From Ligula intestinalis (Eukaryota; Platyhelminthes; Cestoda; Diphyllobothriidea; Diphyllobothriidae): 64,000 bases of DNA. A program made the position numbers and the translations under genes. The notes under the pieces are model-generated. The model did not search any database. It was not told the DNA's origin and worked only from the letters and a program-made list of their open reading frames with translations. The stretch is taken from the NCBI GenBank assembly GCA_036362985.1, contig JAYGXS010000004.1:45475556-45539555 (forward strand). The letters run 5' to 3'. Shown piece by piece: positions 32,814 through 44,681 of this stretch; positions within the stretch are counted from its first letter, which is position 1, and every line of letters begins with the position of its first letter.

Positions 32814-34759
32814 ATGATTCTAAATTTATCAGATCTAAAACTGACGAAGGTACAATCACAGGCTTTATCACTGGGATTATACTTTTGTGTTCCAAACAGA
32901 AGAATAAACCCAGTTGAAATTGAGGCCCAATTTGAAGACTTAAACTCTCAGTTAGCAGACCTAATACCTAGGTCAACTGACGATGTGGGGTGGCTTAAAG
33001 CAAAATTTGTGGACATTGCTCACCAATATCGCAATGCTCCTGTAACACAAACAACTCCTCTGACAAAACAACACATGGCTGCCCTCACCACTTTGAAACA
33101 CCACGAGGAAATAATAATTTCTAAACCAGACAAAGGTCATGGAGTTGTCATTCTCAACCAAAAGGATTATGTAAGAAAAATGGAAGCTATTTTGGGTGAC
33201 CAGAGCAAATTTCGTCTTGAGGTGTCTGGCAAAGATCAAACCAAAGCAATAGAAGATTTAGTATGGAAAGCTATTAAAAAGTTGCGGAACAAAAACCTGC
33301 TTGATACTGCAACTGCATTAGCTTTAAAGCCTAAAGGAACACATATCCCCAGTCTATATGGTCTGCCCAAAACACATAAGAAGGACATACCTTTGCGGCC
33401 AATTTTGTCTATGATTAACTCTCCTCAACACGAGCTAGCACAATGGCTTGTCAAGGAATTAAAGCCGATTAGGAGCCGGTTCTCCACTTACGTGACAAAG
33501 GATGGCTTTCAATTTGATGAAGATATTAAGTTCCAAAATATTGCAAACAAATTTATGATTTCTTTAGACGTTGAATCCTTTACAAACGTACCATTGGACG
33601 AAACAATCGGCGTTATATGTACTCATGCATCCTATACTCGTCTACCACCTGATTTACTAAGGGAATTGCTTACACTATGTACGAAAAATGTGCAACTCCT
33701 CTTTAATGGGCATTGGTATAGACAAATCGATGGAGTCGCAATGGGAAGTCCACTTGGACCTACTTTTGCTGACATATTCATGGGTCATTTAGAATATAAC
33801 GTGTCATCACAACTAAACAAGACAACTTTATACAGACGTTACGTCGATGATATCTTCACTATAGTTGAAACCAAACAAGACGCTGAAAACCTTCTTCGAT
33901 TCATGAATAAATTGCATCCAAAATAAAGTTCACGATGGAAATGGAGCAAAACAACAAGTTGCCTTTTCTTGACGTCCTCCTGTTAAGAGAGGCTGATGGT
34001 TCAATAAGGCGAAGTGTTTATCACAAGGCTACCTGGAAGGGCCAGTACCTACACTTTACTAGTTTTGTGCCAATCCAGTGGAAACGAAACTTGGTACTAA
34101 CTCTCTTCCAGCGAGCTGAGAAAATTTGCAGCAATGAAACATTACCAGCAGAAATTTCCAGCATCAAAGACGCCCTACTTAAACGTGGATATCCTTCACG
34201 TTTCATTCAGTAATACAGTAAACCTTTACGGCTGAAAATTACGGAACAGTTTGCTCCAAAAAAGCCCGTTTTTATATCTCTACCTTTCAAAGGTGACAAT
34301 GTATCAAATACAATCAAACGACGTTTGCGATGCACCATAGATAGAACGAACAATGCAGCTGCATTGGTGTTCCTCAGCCCTATTAAAGGCCTTCCCGTTA
34401 ACGGGACAAAAGATGCCTTGCCTTTGCACGCCACTCCAAACTGCGTCTATGAATTCACATGCACTTGCGGATGCAAGTACATCGGGCGAACGCAAAAGCA
34501 ATTGGCGACCAGGGCAGCTGAACTTTTACCCTCTTGGCTTTTTAAACAGGAAAACAAAGTACCTCGGTCCTCTATTACAAAACATCTATTGGACAGTGGT
34601 CACTCTGTCGATCCGAAAAAATCTTTCCGAGTTCTTGTTCGAGCACGAACAAACCGGACATTGTGCTACATGGAAGCAGCCTACATATGGCGGGAGAAAC
34701 CCGACCTATGTAAGCAATTAGAACATGTGGCTAACCTACAGCTGCCTTGGGGTCCATAG
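32814..34759 (+). mobile_element. Penelope-like element PLE3 (RT + GIY-YIG), nearly intact
   Basis: 32814-33926 encodes 370 residues: N-terminal LSLGLYFCVPNRRINPVEIE, ISKPDKGHGVVILNQKDYV, YGLPKTHKKDIPLRPILS, motif A SLDVESFTNVP (one residue short against SLF), motif B DGVAMGSPLGPTFADIFMGH and motif C YRRYVDDIFTI. A 1-base frameshift at an A-rich run near 33924 leads into 33935-34213 (KLPFLDVLL, SFVPIQWKRNLV). An in-frame TAA at 34211 is followed by the last part, with CVYEFTCTCGCKYIGRTQKQ, the GIY-YIG domain, to a stop at 34759. Two lesions only; its inverted terminal repeats are almost identical, so the insertion is fairly recent. Confidence 0.93.
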
Positions 34760-34853
34760 GCCTACATTTAGTCACCTTTTGTTTGTTTTTGTGTTGTTTC
34801 CCCCCAAAATTCCGCCCTTTCCCGAGTTACGTTGACAATATGAATGTTCACTT

Positions 34854-34984
34854 ACGCATAAATTTGACCTTGCTTTTATTGATTTTGTTGATATTCAAAT
34901 TGTGCTATAACCCACTTGTTATTCATTCATGCAAAGACGGGCCACAGCTGACGAGCCGTCACGAAATTTATTTGATCGAATAAA
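34854..34984. repeat. PLE3 right inverted terminal repeat
   Basis: Inverted partner of 32624-32754 (131 bp, three differences). It ends exactly where the hammerhead stem III ends; unrelated LINE sequence begins after about 34985. Confidence 0.9.
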
Positions 34985-34987
34985 ATC
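34944..34987 (+). ncRNA. hammerhead ribozyme, PLE3 right repeat, lacking 3' helix I
   Basis: Forward strand: CACAG, core CUGACGA (34948-34954; the variable N7 is C), one-pair stem II, GAA, and A15.1 with the self-complementary stem III to 34984. The element ends here, so the cleavage-site U-H and the 3' strand of helix I come from flanking DNA (A-U-C) and do not pair well. It cannot act alone as drawn. Confidence 0.5.
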
Positions 34988-34989
34988 GT

Positions 34990-36200
34990 TGATTTATTTA
35001 TATATCGCTGTACTAGTCAAACTTCGTCTTAAAGGTGTCCATGGATGGGGGCATGACAATGCCCGCAAGCAGAGCATTTCATGCCGGAATTACTATTTTA
35101 GAGAAGGAGAACATTCTTAAGGCAATCTAGCCCCAGTCACACGTAACTTGAGAAGATTTCCTCGAAAGTTAGTGATATTGGCCACTTCAAAGAAATGGGT
35201 GCATGCGAGGCAACAATCCTGACCCTGTCACATGCGTAATGCTTGTATTAAGTCACCGTATAGTTGTCTGTAATCCTGGAGAAACAAATTGATATCGGAT
35301 AAGCGTGTTTCGTAGGGCAAGTACTAGGCCTCGTACTAGCTTGATTGTGTCATTGAATACTTCCAAGGGTTTTTCGGTCTTTGACTGTCCACGGTCTCCA
35401 GGCTTTGATGGCAAATTCTATTTTTGGTCATAAATACATCTCAAAGACCTTAACAAATCACAAGTACCTGCACTTGCCAAAAGCGCGCCGGATGAGATAC
35501 AAGTTTGATATTGCCGACTTGGCCACCTTTTAGTAGTGGGGTAACGGCTTGAACGAAGGCGCGATTGACACCCCCAGATCCTTGTATTGGCAGGCCCCCA
35601 GATCTTTCTGAGCATCCACGTCTGGTGCACAGTGCTAGTTTTGTCGAAGTGCATAATATTGCATTTGGAAACATTGAAAAGCAGGAGCCAGTCGTTCGAC
35701 TGACCATTGCTCGAGTCGATTCAAATTTGTCCATAGATTTTCTTCACGATCTTCGTTGTGGGTTACCTTCCAACGTTTCAGGTCGTCAACAAATATTGCA
35801 CTTTCGCAGCCTTATCCACTTATGCAGTCATCAATATAAATGAGGAAGAGGATAGGGCCAAGAACAGAACCATAGGGATGCCCACTCTCAACCGCCACCT
35901 CCGCCGAACGGTGATCACTAGTACATGCGGTCTGAGATCGACCGGTCAGGAAGTTTTCGATCCACTGCAAACGGCTGCCCCTTATCCTTATACGGGTGAG
36001 CTTGTATATGAGAGGCAGTGTCAAATGCTTTCTTCAAGTCTGCAAAGCCTGTATGCACCATATTCCTTCGTCGAGCGCTCGAGTCCATCGTTCTAGACAA
36101 TTGAGCAAATTTTTGAAGCAGGACCTTCCTCTACGGAATCCGTGCTGCTTGTCAGAGAGAAGTCAGTGGCTCTCCAAAAATAACATCAGCTCACATGGGG
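34990..36200 (-). mobile_element. CR1-like LINE copy, 5'-truncated and decayed
   Basis: Same family as 765-2885. Reverse-strand pieces include 36024-35812 with GSRLQWIENFLTGRSQTA and AEVAVESGHPYGSVLGPILF (motif B with PQ mutated to PY). Further down, untranslated-looking sequence aligns by eye to the 3' domain, with blocks for FPRKLR and CHMRNACIKSPYSCL in shifted frames. Many frameshifts. Its 3' end abuts the right end of PLE3. Confidence 0.7.
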
Positions 36201-36699
36201 GTTCCGACCATGCTATAGGTGTTTCTAGAGTAGAAGGAGAGACTAACGAAACCTTTGCCGAAAGTATAGTTTTTTTCTATCAGCAGATATGGAAGAACTA
36301 ATAACACCTTTAGGTTCCCACGCTTACTCTGACTTCTATCTAAGTTTGGCTGTGAATGTTTTTACTGACACACTGTACAAAGTTTAGGATGCATTCATTT
36401 CTCGTTTTAATGTAATTTGATTTATCCATTTATTGTGCGCGCAAAAGAACCTTCGGAAAGCCCCCGAGCCTGGCATGGCCAATGGTTACATATCTGCCTG
36501 CATCTTCCTGCGCTTTCTCCCCCTTCCACCTCCCCCCCCCCTGTCCGGATTCAACAAACCCTTATCGCCTCGCAACCAGCCGAGTAATATCAACCCTAAC
36601 CCTTTCCCTATCAGAGCAGACGAAATTTTAAAAAGTAGACAGAGAAAAAGATTGTAAGGATGAAGTAGAGGTTTAGCTGACCGGCTGCTTAAGAAGACT

Positions 36700-38025
36700 C
36701 CACATGGCAAGATTCATAAGCGACCGTGACCTTAAACACTTGCGGCCAGTAGGCAGGCACATCTTTCGTTTGTTTGGTCTATCCAAGATCCACAAAGACG
36801 GCCGGCCATTTCGTCCAACCTTGGATATGCGAAACTCGCCATATCATGCGATAGCGAAGCGGTTTGCAGAGAAACTCAAACCCTTGCAGCAGCAGCTGGC
36901 ATTGCATAGCTACCAAGATGCAGTCCAATTTATCGACGGCGTCAAAGCCATGAACTTAACGGACATGAGGATGATCAACCTAGACGTTTCATCACTGTTT
37001 ACAAACGTCCCAGTCACATAAAAAGTCGACTATATTTGCGAATTCATAGAGGCCAATCAGATAAAAGTAGGAATACCAATTGCTGCACGAAATAAACCAT
37101 TTATAAAATGCGCATTAAATGCGCAATTCCTTTTTTGACAACCGACTCTATAGAAAAATAAACGGCGTCGCTATGGGCTCACCTCTCGGGTCTCTCTTGG
37201 CTAATATCTTCATGGACAAGCTGGAGAAATGTCAACTCAGTGAACATATCTATGAGTTAAAACACTACGGTCGATATATCGATGACATCTTCGCCATCGT
37301 CCCAGCAGAAACCGATGTAAATGTGCCTCTCAATACTGTCAATCAAGCACAGTCCACCATTAAGTTTACCTTGGATGCGGAGACGGCAGGTTCGCTTCCC
37401 TTCTTGCATGTCCTTCAAAGTCGAAGACCTGACGATATATTTTGAAGGAGCGTTTACCGAAAGAAAACCTGGTCTGAACAGCATACAAACTTCAACTGTT
37501 TTGTACGTATCCAAAAGAAGCGTAACTTAATCCCCTGCTTAAAGGAAAGCGTCAGAAAAATCTGCTCGGCAGCACCTGCTTCGACAGACCGGATTTTTGG
37601 ACAGATTCATCCTAAAGAATATGATGGAGAGAGTAGTAAAGATAATCACACCCACTGTGCCTATTCCTCAAAGTCTCCTTTCAAGGGGATGCAAAAAGTG
37701 AACTCCTAAGCTGTCACCTTAACCAAGCCGTATCACGAACCTATCCAGCAGCGAAAATTTGGTTGTATTTCTCAACCAACCCGGTCCTGCAGGGTGAAGG
37801 TAAGGATAGGCTGCCAGCTCAAACCACTTCTATGTTTATTTACTCGTTTACTTGCTTCTGTGGAGCAGGTTATATCGGTCGCACGAGTCGGTGCTTATCC
37901 AAAAGAATACGGAAGCACCTCCCGGCATGGCTGACCAAAGATGAACTCAGACGCATTAACAGCTCCATCCTTGCCCATATGGTTAACTCTGCACATCGTG
38001 TGGACCCCAGCGAAGCATTTTAAGT
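36700..38025 (+). mobile_element. Penelope-like element PLE5, 5'-truncated and broken
   Basis: 36704-37021 gives LFGLSKIHKDGRPFRPTLDM and motif A NLDVSSLFTNVPVT. 37119-37445 gives motif B NGVAMGSPLGSLLANIFMDK and motif C YGRYIDDIFAI. A shifted frame follows with the KKRNLIPCLKE connector. 37763-38023 gives the GIY-YIG domain (FCGAGYIGRTSRCLSKRIRK). It contains several stops and frameshifts. Related to the PLE1/PLE4 subfamily but more diverged. No hammerhead motif was found in its flanks. Confidence 0.85.
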
Positions 38026-38769
38026 AATTTATAAGGTCCCGCCAAACCACCCAAGGTCTCTGTATCAGTGTTTGCTAGCAACAGCAGACGCAATCGCAAT
38101 CTAGTTTAGGAAGCCAGATTCAACATATCCTCATTGCTTCGCAACCAGCCGGGTAATATCAACTCCCCCCTCCCTCATTCCCATGAATAATTTGCCTGTA
38201 ACGATGAGCATAATTGCCAGCATATTTCTTTTTACTCCCTCCCTATATAAATGTAATGGTCCAAGGAGAATCGATCGAAAGCTACGTATGCTCGCCAGAT
38301 ATCCTTCTGTATACATTGATTGTCAGTTTACAGGTAAGGTCAAAACAGCTTTACTGTAAAGGATCTAGCTGGCATTGAATAAAGTCCTGAATATTCTCCT
38401 TGTGTTTTAGGATGAAAACTGCAGCTCGTTGAAGTTCGGGACGAGTTTGAATTGAAAAATGAAAACATTATTCTCAGTCTCCCTTGAGTGTCACGAATAA
38501 AGTATTCTGCACCAGAGGACTGTGTCAGCGGACGGTTGCTCGCTGTCGGCTGAAGAATTAGCCAATTGCCGACTGCAAATTGAGCGCCATTACCCCAACA
38601 TGAAGTTTGGCAAAGGATATGGAGTCCTTGAAGGCCAACAGAGTGATAAAGATATTCTACTGAGTCAGCACACAAAATTCGTGAAAGTTGTTCTGAATGT
38701 AGAAAAATAGTGATAGTGAATAAGGAATAACTTTGCTGAATTTTAATACTTCTGAGTAGCTTATTCCAG

Positions 38770-40576
38770 ATTGCTGTGGTGTTTACTGAAAAACTGGCGA
38801 TATCTAACTGCGCGTGCCATACGAAAAATAAAACACACCTCGATGCGCCAAGAGAGGTCGAGCTGCCTCAGAGTATTGAGTGGGTTAAAGGTACAACCGT
38901 GTAAAATTTTAAACAATAAAAACAGCCCCTTCTGTAATCTGCGAAGCCAAAAATGATCGAGAGTTGTTGATAGGCCGATTTCTGGTGTTCTGAAGCGAAA
39001 AATCTTTGAGTTAAGAAATTCTGGACCGATTCAATTTTCTTCCGTTCACCGGCACGCAGAAGGCTTAATAGAAACAATTCATATTCTAGACTAGGTCTTA
39101 GACTAGACTAGGTCTTATAAAGGTTGGTTCTGAGATTAAATGGGGAAGTCTGTCGTGCTTTCGAAACAATCAGAAAGGAGTGCTCTGACAGATTAAGACT
39201 ATATGAACACAAGATGCTCAGGTCCTTCATAACTCCGAGCATATTAAGGTCGTGAACGTTTATGCTTAGTTCTGGCCGACGATCGCCACCAACAAACATA
39301 ACGGAGCATTTTTTCTAAGAAACGGGACGGTGCCATGTATAGTACCACAGGGTAAAGTTCTGATGATCCTTTTTAATGAGCTTGAGCACGACGTTGCGAT
39401 CTGTTGGTCTATATCGATAAGCAATTGTAAAATCATCAGCGTACATAAAGGGCCTACCCTACCAGAAACAATCAGGAGCATCGCTGACAAAAAAGGAAAA
39501 ATAAGAGCCGGGCCAAGTGCACTACCTTGAATAACTCCACTCCTCACAAGTGTTCCGTTCGAGACAACATAGAAAATGTTAACTCGTGTGCAAGCATCCA
39601 AATAGGAAGATATTTAATTCGGAAGCTGGTTACCTATGGCGAAAGAGGTAAGTTTTAGAAGGATATGAGGAGGATGAAGAGGAGGAGAAGGAGGAGGAGG
39701 AGGAAGAGAACATGGTTAACGTGATCAAAAACCTTAGTGCAATCGAAGTAAACGGCATAAAGGGCAAAACCACTTTATCTAAACGGTTACATATGATTGA
39801 AGAAAGAGAGCTGGCAGGTGTCACAGGATCTTTTTTGAGGAACCCATGCTGAGCCGCACTAAGCAGGTTGTTCTCTGTCAGATGACGCATCATCTGCTCT
39901 TTGATCAAGGTCTCAAAAATCTTTGAGGCTGCAGTTATTGTATTTATTGGCCTGAAATCGTCCAATAACTTCGATCGCCCGTGCTTGGGTATAGGCAGTA
40001 AGTGCGATGCTTACATATAGAAGGAAAAGTTTCGCTTTCAAGAGGAAGATCAAATATCTCTCACAGAAGAGACGAAAAAATTTCCTTCGCTTTAGCTTTT
40101 CAACGACTGACCGGAATGCCATCTGCTTCTGGACTATCAAACTTACGAAAACGTCAAATCGCTACGGTCACACACCAAGGGGTAAACGTTTCGGTTTCGA
40201 GGACGGCACCAATCCAAGTCCGGAGGGTCAAAAGTGGAGTGGCTGAATTTCCACTAAACGGTCTAGATAAGAAGGCATTGCAACTATCATTAACTGTCTC
40301 ATTTTCATGCGTTCTTTCGGCCTCTATTCCGGTTGGGGAAGAAACTTTCGAATTCAGACGTTATAGGGCTGATTTTCTCGCTAGCAAGAGCTGTGCCTGT
40401 GCCTCATATGCTAAAAGCATTTTAAGAGGCCGTGGCCGAAGTTTTGATCCTATTGCTGACGGAGCCTTCCCTGTTCGATATGCTTTGCGAATGCAGAATG
40501 TCCATAAGCAACGTTTTCCAAACAATTTTTGGAGGTCCACGTCATGTTTAACTCGCTTATTCTGAATTGTTGACAC
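38770..40576 (-). pseudogene. decayed LINE (RT region)
   Basis: On the reverse strand, 39965-39630 reads DDFRPINTITAASKIFETLI and LSAAQHGFLKKDP (RT blocks). 39601-39266 gives VIQGSALGPALIF (motif B, PQGS changed to IQGS). 39299-39108 and 39077-38868 give LNMLGVMKDLSIL and LEYELFLLSLLRAGERKKIE, the C-terminal domain. The 5' limit is uncertain; 40576-40361 may be its inter-domain region. A GGA-rich purine tract interrupts it at 39660-39711. Confidence 0.6.
39660..39711. repeat. (GGA)n-rich purine tract
   Basis: About 50 bases of GGA/GAA triplets inside the decayed LINE, probably an expanded simple repeat. Confidence 0.85.
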
Positions 40577-40849
40577 TGACTCTGGGACCCCTCAATGCAT
40601 CGTAATCGAACACTGAAAAAAGGATGTGTGCTCACGGAAAATCTACAACAACGTGTCCTACTTGGCCGCTAAAGCGAGTTTTGTTTTATCAGTAGTACTC
40701 GGTAGGACCCAGTTTACGGCGTAGGAGTCGAAAATTCCATGAATCGTCCTTGGGAATCAGATCGACCGAGCGCAAGTCTCCGTAACGTTTAAACCAGAAA
40801 TCAAACGTGATCTGGACCTGCGGGTCACACAGAACCTCAGTGATGCTGC

Positions 40850-42610
40850 CAACGATTATGCCAACTTATTTGTGACTGAGCAGTGCTTGCTTGGCTCATG
40901 GGTGAGTAAGATGGCTTAATTTTAAGAGCTTCCATCAGCTATAGTTGCGGTTATAACATTTGCTTCAAGTCAGCGTACCTGTCAGCCATCGTACTTGAGG
41001 AACGTCCTCGCCAAATTGTTATGATCCGCGCCTTGTGCTTGTAATTAACACGAATTTTGGGCCTGCCGCACTGTTGTTCGTTAAGCTGGTATGAGGTAGG
41101 AAAGAAGACAATTTATGACAAGAAGAGCTATATTTACATATAGCAATTCATGCTCACAAAAATGTGTTAAAATAAATTTTATATTTAATTTCCGAAGGGC
41201 ACTGCAGTTATAAAAGTGGTACCTTAGTAAAAATAAATAAATACACGGCTCTGCGTAAGCAACTTAATGAAAACAGTTGCCAGTATTTTGTTAAACATAG
41301 AAAGTCAGGTCTGATTTACAACGGACCATCCTTTAAAACAATAGTTGATAATACCAGGTAAATATGGCAACCTGAGAAAGAAGTATTGAAAAGATCCTAT
41401 AAGAGAAATTGGAGACTGCATCAAACGAGCATTCAATTTCAAAATAAATATGGAGAAAAAACTGCTTCCCTCTATAATGAATTGTTATATTTGTATGATG
41501 CAGTGAGGCGGGATCGGGAGGTTTATTAGGTGAGGGTTCGGAACCTCATGGGGGTGAGACAGGAGGAGCTCGTCGGGGACAATGGTATGGAAACGAGGAG
41601 AGTACAGTAGAAGTCACGAGATATCACCGAATTCCGGAGTTCCGATCATGCAGTCTGCAGAATCTACCAATAAGCTTGCGAAAATATAAGAACCCGCGAT
41701 GATCATAAACAGAAAACTCGAGGTTGCAAACCGGAGAATATTTGGCATCAATAGGAAATGATGCTTGACTTGGCAGGAAATAATGTAAAGGTAGTCAGAA
41801 ACCCATTACCTATCATGGGAAAAGCCGAAAATAACAGGAGTACCCTTTTCAAAGTACCGAAGTTGCGGGTTTGGGAAGGAATCGGGCAGTTAGTACGTAA
41901 TATCTTCCAAATTAAATTTTTTAACTCACTTAATTTTTGAAAATTGATAATTTTGATGGCAAATTAATTTTGTGTCGAAGATTATTCCCGATGAACACAT
42001 ATTAGGAGGCAAATAATGTAAAAAGTTAGACGTGAAACTAGGGGCAGGTTAAATTATGATGGTCAAGTTACGAATGGTGTAAGGTTGGTCTGCCAGAGAA
42101 AAATCGCCAAATCATGGGAATTTAAAGCTATTTTTTACGTAAAATAGAAAGTATATGACGTTTTGGAACATTCTTACCAGCAGAATTTCAATGGTGAATA
42201 GTTATTGGCCGCACTGAAAAAGTTGCCTCCCCGACAGTGGACAGCAGAGTCAAAATTTACGGCCTCGCATGCAAACCGACATTTTATATCCATGTCACCT
42301 AAATTTTTTTAAAACCCCATAGCAAGTCTGACGGAAATTACGATAATATTCAGGAAAAAGTTGGGTAAAATATCAACGTTAGCATTCTGGGGACTCTCAA
42401 AGCGACCCTATGAATAACACTTCACTCAGTTCATAGTATCTGTTAATAGTAAGCCTTATTTTGAGTTGAAAAAATTCCAGCTTAATGCAATATTTCCTGT
42501 CCAAAAGACTAGAAAAATAATGTTGTTTTACTTTATTGTATTGTTGACAAACTTTATGAAATAGTGTGTACGTTGACTCTCACCGCTCTGGCCTTAAAAT
42601 TCAGTAATGT
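40850..42610. other. no gene seen (upstream of or inside DTL intron)
   Basis: Mostly AT-rich sequence. The missing first coding exon of DTL (about 40 residues in the family) may lie here or further upstream, but I could not identify it. Confidence 0.4.
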
Positions 42611-42621
42611 CTGCTTTTCAG

Positions 42622-42685
42622 TCCATCTTCAATGAGGTTACAGCAAGAGAGTCATATGCACCTACAAGGCGTTCATTTTCCACGA
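42622..42685 (+). CDS. DTL: DTL/Cdt2-like, N-terminal exon (tentative)
   Basis: Acceptor tgcttttcag, donor cga|gtaatt. It reads SIFNEVTARESYAPTRRSFS-T plus one base. The carried base joins the next exon as AAT, giving ST-NDPYLLLVAKEDG, which parallels the family segment TSYGE...FSSAPN.EHVLAVANEEG. Support comes from the splice phase and position rather than strong sequence identity. Confidence 0.5.
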
Positions 42686-42898
42686 GTAATTGTTAGCTTT
42701 TTTTTCAAAGCTGTAGGAAAATGCATACCTGAGATAGGAGTGGAAAATTTCGAATGCTTGAGGTCACAGTCCTTTCAGTTATATTCTAACGTCGATGGCG
42801 TAAGCATTGAATTTTACCCTCACCAGTGTTCTTAGACTTCTCCTCCTTTCGCCTGTGACTTCTCTGCACGTACGCCCTTGATTTGCCTTATTTCTTAG

Positions 42899-42988
42899 AT
42901 GATCCATACTTGCTTCTGGTTGCCAAAGAAGACGGCCTTGTTCATTTGTACAATACACTAGAGAAGCATGCATATGCTCTTATCCAAA
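42899..42988 (+). CDS. DTL: DTL/Cdt2-like, WD40 exon
   Basis: This gene encodes the WD40 substrate receptor of the CUL4-DDB1 ubiquitin ligase, which destroys CDT1, p21 and SET8-type substrates bound to chromatin-loaded PCNA during S phase and after DNA damage. This exon (acceptor tttcttag, donor caaa|gtaaac) reads NDPYLLLVAKEDGLVHLYNT then LEKHAYALIQ, the first propeller blade (family: LAVANEEGFVRLYNTE). The twelve exons assigned here are mutually in phase and total 2142 bases (713 residues plus stop), close to the 730 residues of the human protein even though the first ~40 residues are missing. Two introns have been invaded by PLEs. Confidence 0.85.
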
Positions 42989-43017
42989 GTAAACGGACGT
43001 TAATTTATATTTTCTAG

Positions 43018-43200
43018 ACTATGAGGTCCATGATAATGCTATATTTGATGTTAAGTGGCTGTCCCATGCCCGTATGTTCCTCACTGCATCGGGTGACCAG
43101 TCGATTAAGTTGGTGGATTCAGCGAGTTCCGCTGTTGTTCGAAGTTTTTTAGGACACACTATGTCCGTCCGATCTTTGGCATTAATGCCGAATGATAATC
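43018..43200 (+). CDS. DTL: DTL/Cdt2-like, WD40 exon
   Basis: Only 29 bases separate it from the previous exon. It reads NYEVHDNAIFDVKWLSHARM, FLTASGDQSIKLVDSASSAV and VRSFLGHTMSVRSLALMPND. This follows the DTL blade H.NAVFDLAWVPGE..LVTAAGDQ..K.WD and GHQCSLKSVAF closely. The donor is atc|gtgagt and one base is carried over. Confidence 0.92.
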
Positions 43201-43233
43201 GTGAGTTTATTTTGCTGTCCTATTAACTGTTAG

Positions 43234-43314
43234 ATATATTTGCTTCGGCATCACGAGACGGCTGTATCCGACTTTGGGATATGCGTTCAAAAAGTCACTC
43301 TGAGCAAGTTGGAG
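43234..43314 (+). CDS. DTL: DTL/Cdt2-like, WD40 exon with first WDxR motif
   Basis: Follows a 33-bp intron (43201-43233). It reads HIFASASRDGCIRLWDMRSK and then SHSEQVG. WDMR is the WDxR motif that in DDB1-binding WD40 proteins contacts DDB1; the human counterpart reads VWDTR. Donor ggag|gtgcgt. Confidence 0.92.
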
Positions 43315-44185
43315 GTGCGTTCCTCATTCATATTTTTTAAATATGGACATCATTCCACTTTATTTTATATCTTCTGTAACTCTCAAAGCCAGGACATAAC
43401 CAGTACTTCATGTTTTCACACTGTATTTTTGCCCACATAATTACCGCCTCGCCTAATATTCGTTGTTCCAGTTTGATGAATGCGCTTCGGATTTCTGTGG
43501 CCTAGAAATTTTTGAAAACAGAATCCTACCGAATTTATTATCTTGAATTTGTCTGTATAAGCTTTAGTTGTTACTGTATGCGTAAATAATTCTTGTTTCG
43601 GCCTCATTTATATATTTTACAATTCGTGTAACTAAATTGTCGATACTTATCAAGAATCAGTGTAGGAAAATGTACGCTGGAGTAGTTTTTATGTCATGCT
43701 TAAGGTCCTATAATTATTATGAGAGTTTATGCATTTTTATTATCGAAAAAGATAACGCTAGACGTCCCTGGATTCATTTGCAAAGTGTAATCCTATCAGA
43801 AAAAATGGCAATCGCATATTTCCTTCAAATAGTCAAGTCTCTAACATTTTTTCAGTCAGAAAAATTGAATTTGTTATGGGCCTCATCTCTGGAATAATGC
43901 CAAGCATGTCCTTCGTGTTGTCAATTGGTCAGTATGAAGGCCGATTTTGAACGAGGTTGACGAGGCTTAATACTACTTGTGGTTTCGCTTTCCAGCAAAC
44001 TCATCTTCGCCCAACCAGCTCTGTGTCCACCAGAAACAGATCGGTTTACTTCTCTATGAACTGATAATTTCATCTTACAACATTCCGATGTTTTTCCTTA
44101 AACTACTGTTTAATTTATCTGTGAAATTCGAATTTTATTTTATATGTATTTGGTCAATGTTTATCTACAATCTGTACTTATGTAG

Positions 44186-44295
44186 GTGTCAGCGTCTGTT
44201 GCAGTTCTCTTCTGTTACCGCAATGCCACGTACCAAGCATAGGTAACCTGGAATCACCACTTCGAAGATTAAGACCAAAGTCTCGAAAGTCTCTG
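44186..44295 (+). CDS. DTL: DTL/Cdt2-like, linker exon
   Basis: Acceptor tacttatgtag, donor ctg|gtaagc. With one carried base it reads GVSVCCSSLLPQCHVPSIGN then LESPLRRLRPKSRKSL. It corresponds to the variable basic loop between blades of DTL (human: a KPSKPKKKQN-type stretch). The evidence is the phase match on both sides (in 1, out 0) and the basic character, not sequence identity. The downstream intron holds PLE4. Confidence 0.6.
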
Positions 44296-44681
44296 GTAAG
44301 CCTTATAGCCATTTTTGTCATTTCATAGTTCTACTTTACACATGATACTAATCTTGACGAATGTATTTGAATTATATCCCCACCTTTGTAGCGTTTCCGC
44401 TGGCAAGTTTTTCTCTCACACACGCTTTAGTCTATCCCTGCGCGTTCTGTGGACTCTTTTGAGCCACTTGGTGGTTGCCCGTGTGGGTCAAAATGCTATC
44501 TAATTTTCAGTCCAAATTCTTCATTCTGGCTTCTTAGCAGGCAGCCAGTGAGCTTCGTCTTATACCCTCATCTGCACACGTAAAGTAAGATGTTTTTCAT
44601 TGCCTCGTTTAACGTGTCCAGGAAGACGGGTTACCGTTAACCTAGCTGCTGGCTACCTGGCGCGTCCACAGATGACGAATA

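Noticed and set aside
32624..34984. LTR retrotransposon
   Set aside because: The terminal repeats are inverted, there is no gag, protease or integrase, and the RT/GIY-YIG motifs are those of a Penelope-like element.
40002..40565. 187-codon forward reading frame
   Set aside because: No recognisable motif. It lies antisense to a decayed LINE and looks like a shadow frame.
40710..40919. Candidate first DTL exon (EIKRDLDLRVTQNLSDAAND... before tgg|gtgagt)
   Set aside because: It has a good donor and an open frame, but no similarity to the DTL N terminus, and the region may be antisense LINE. Not enough support.
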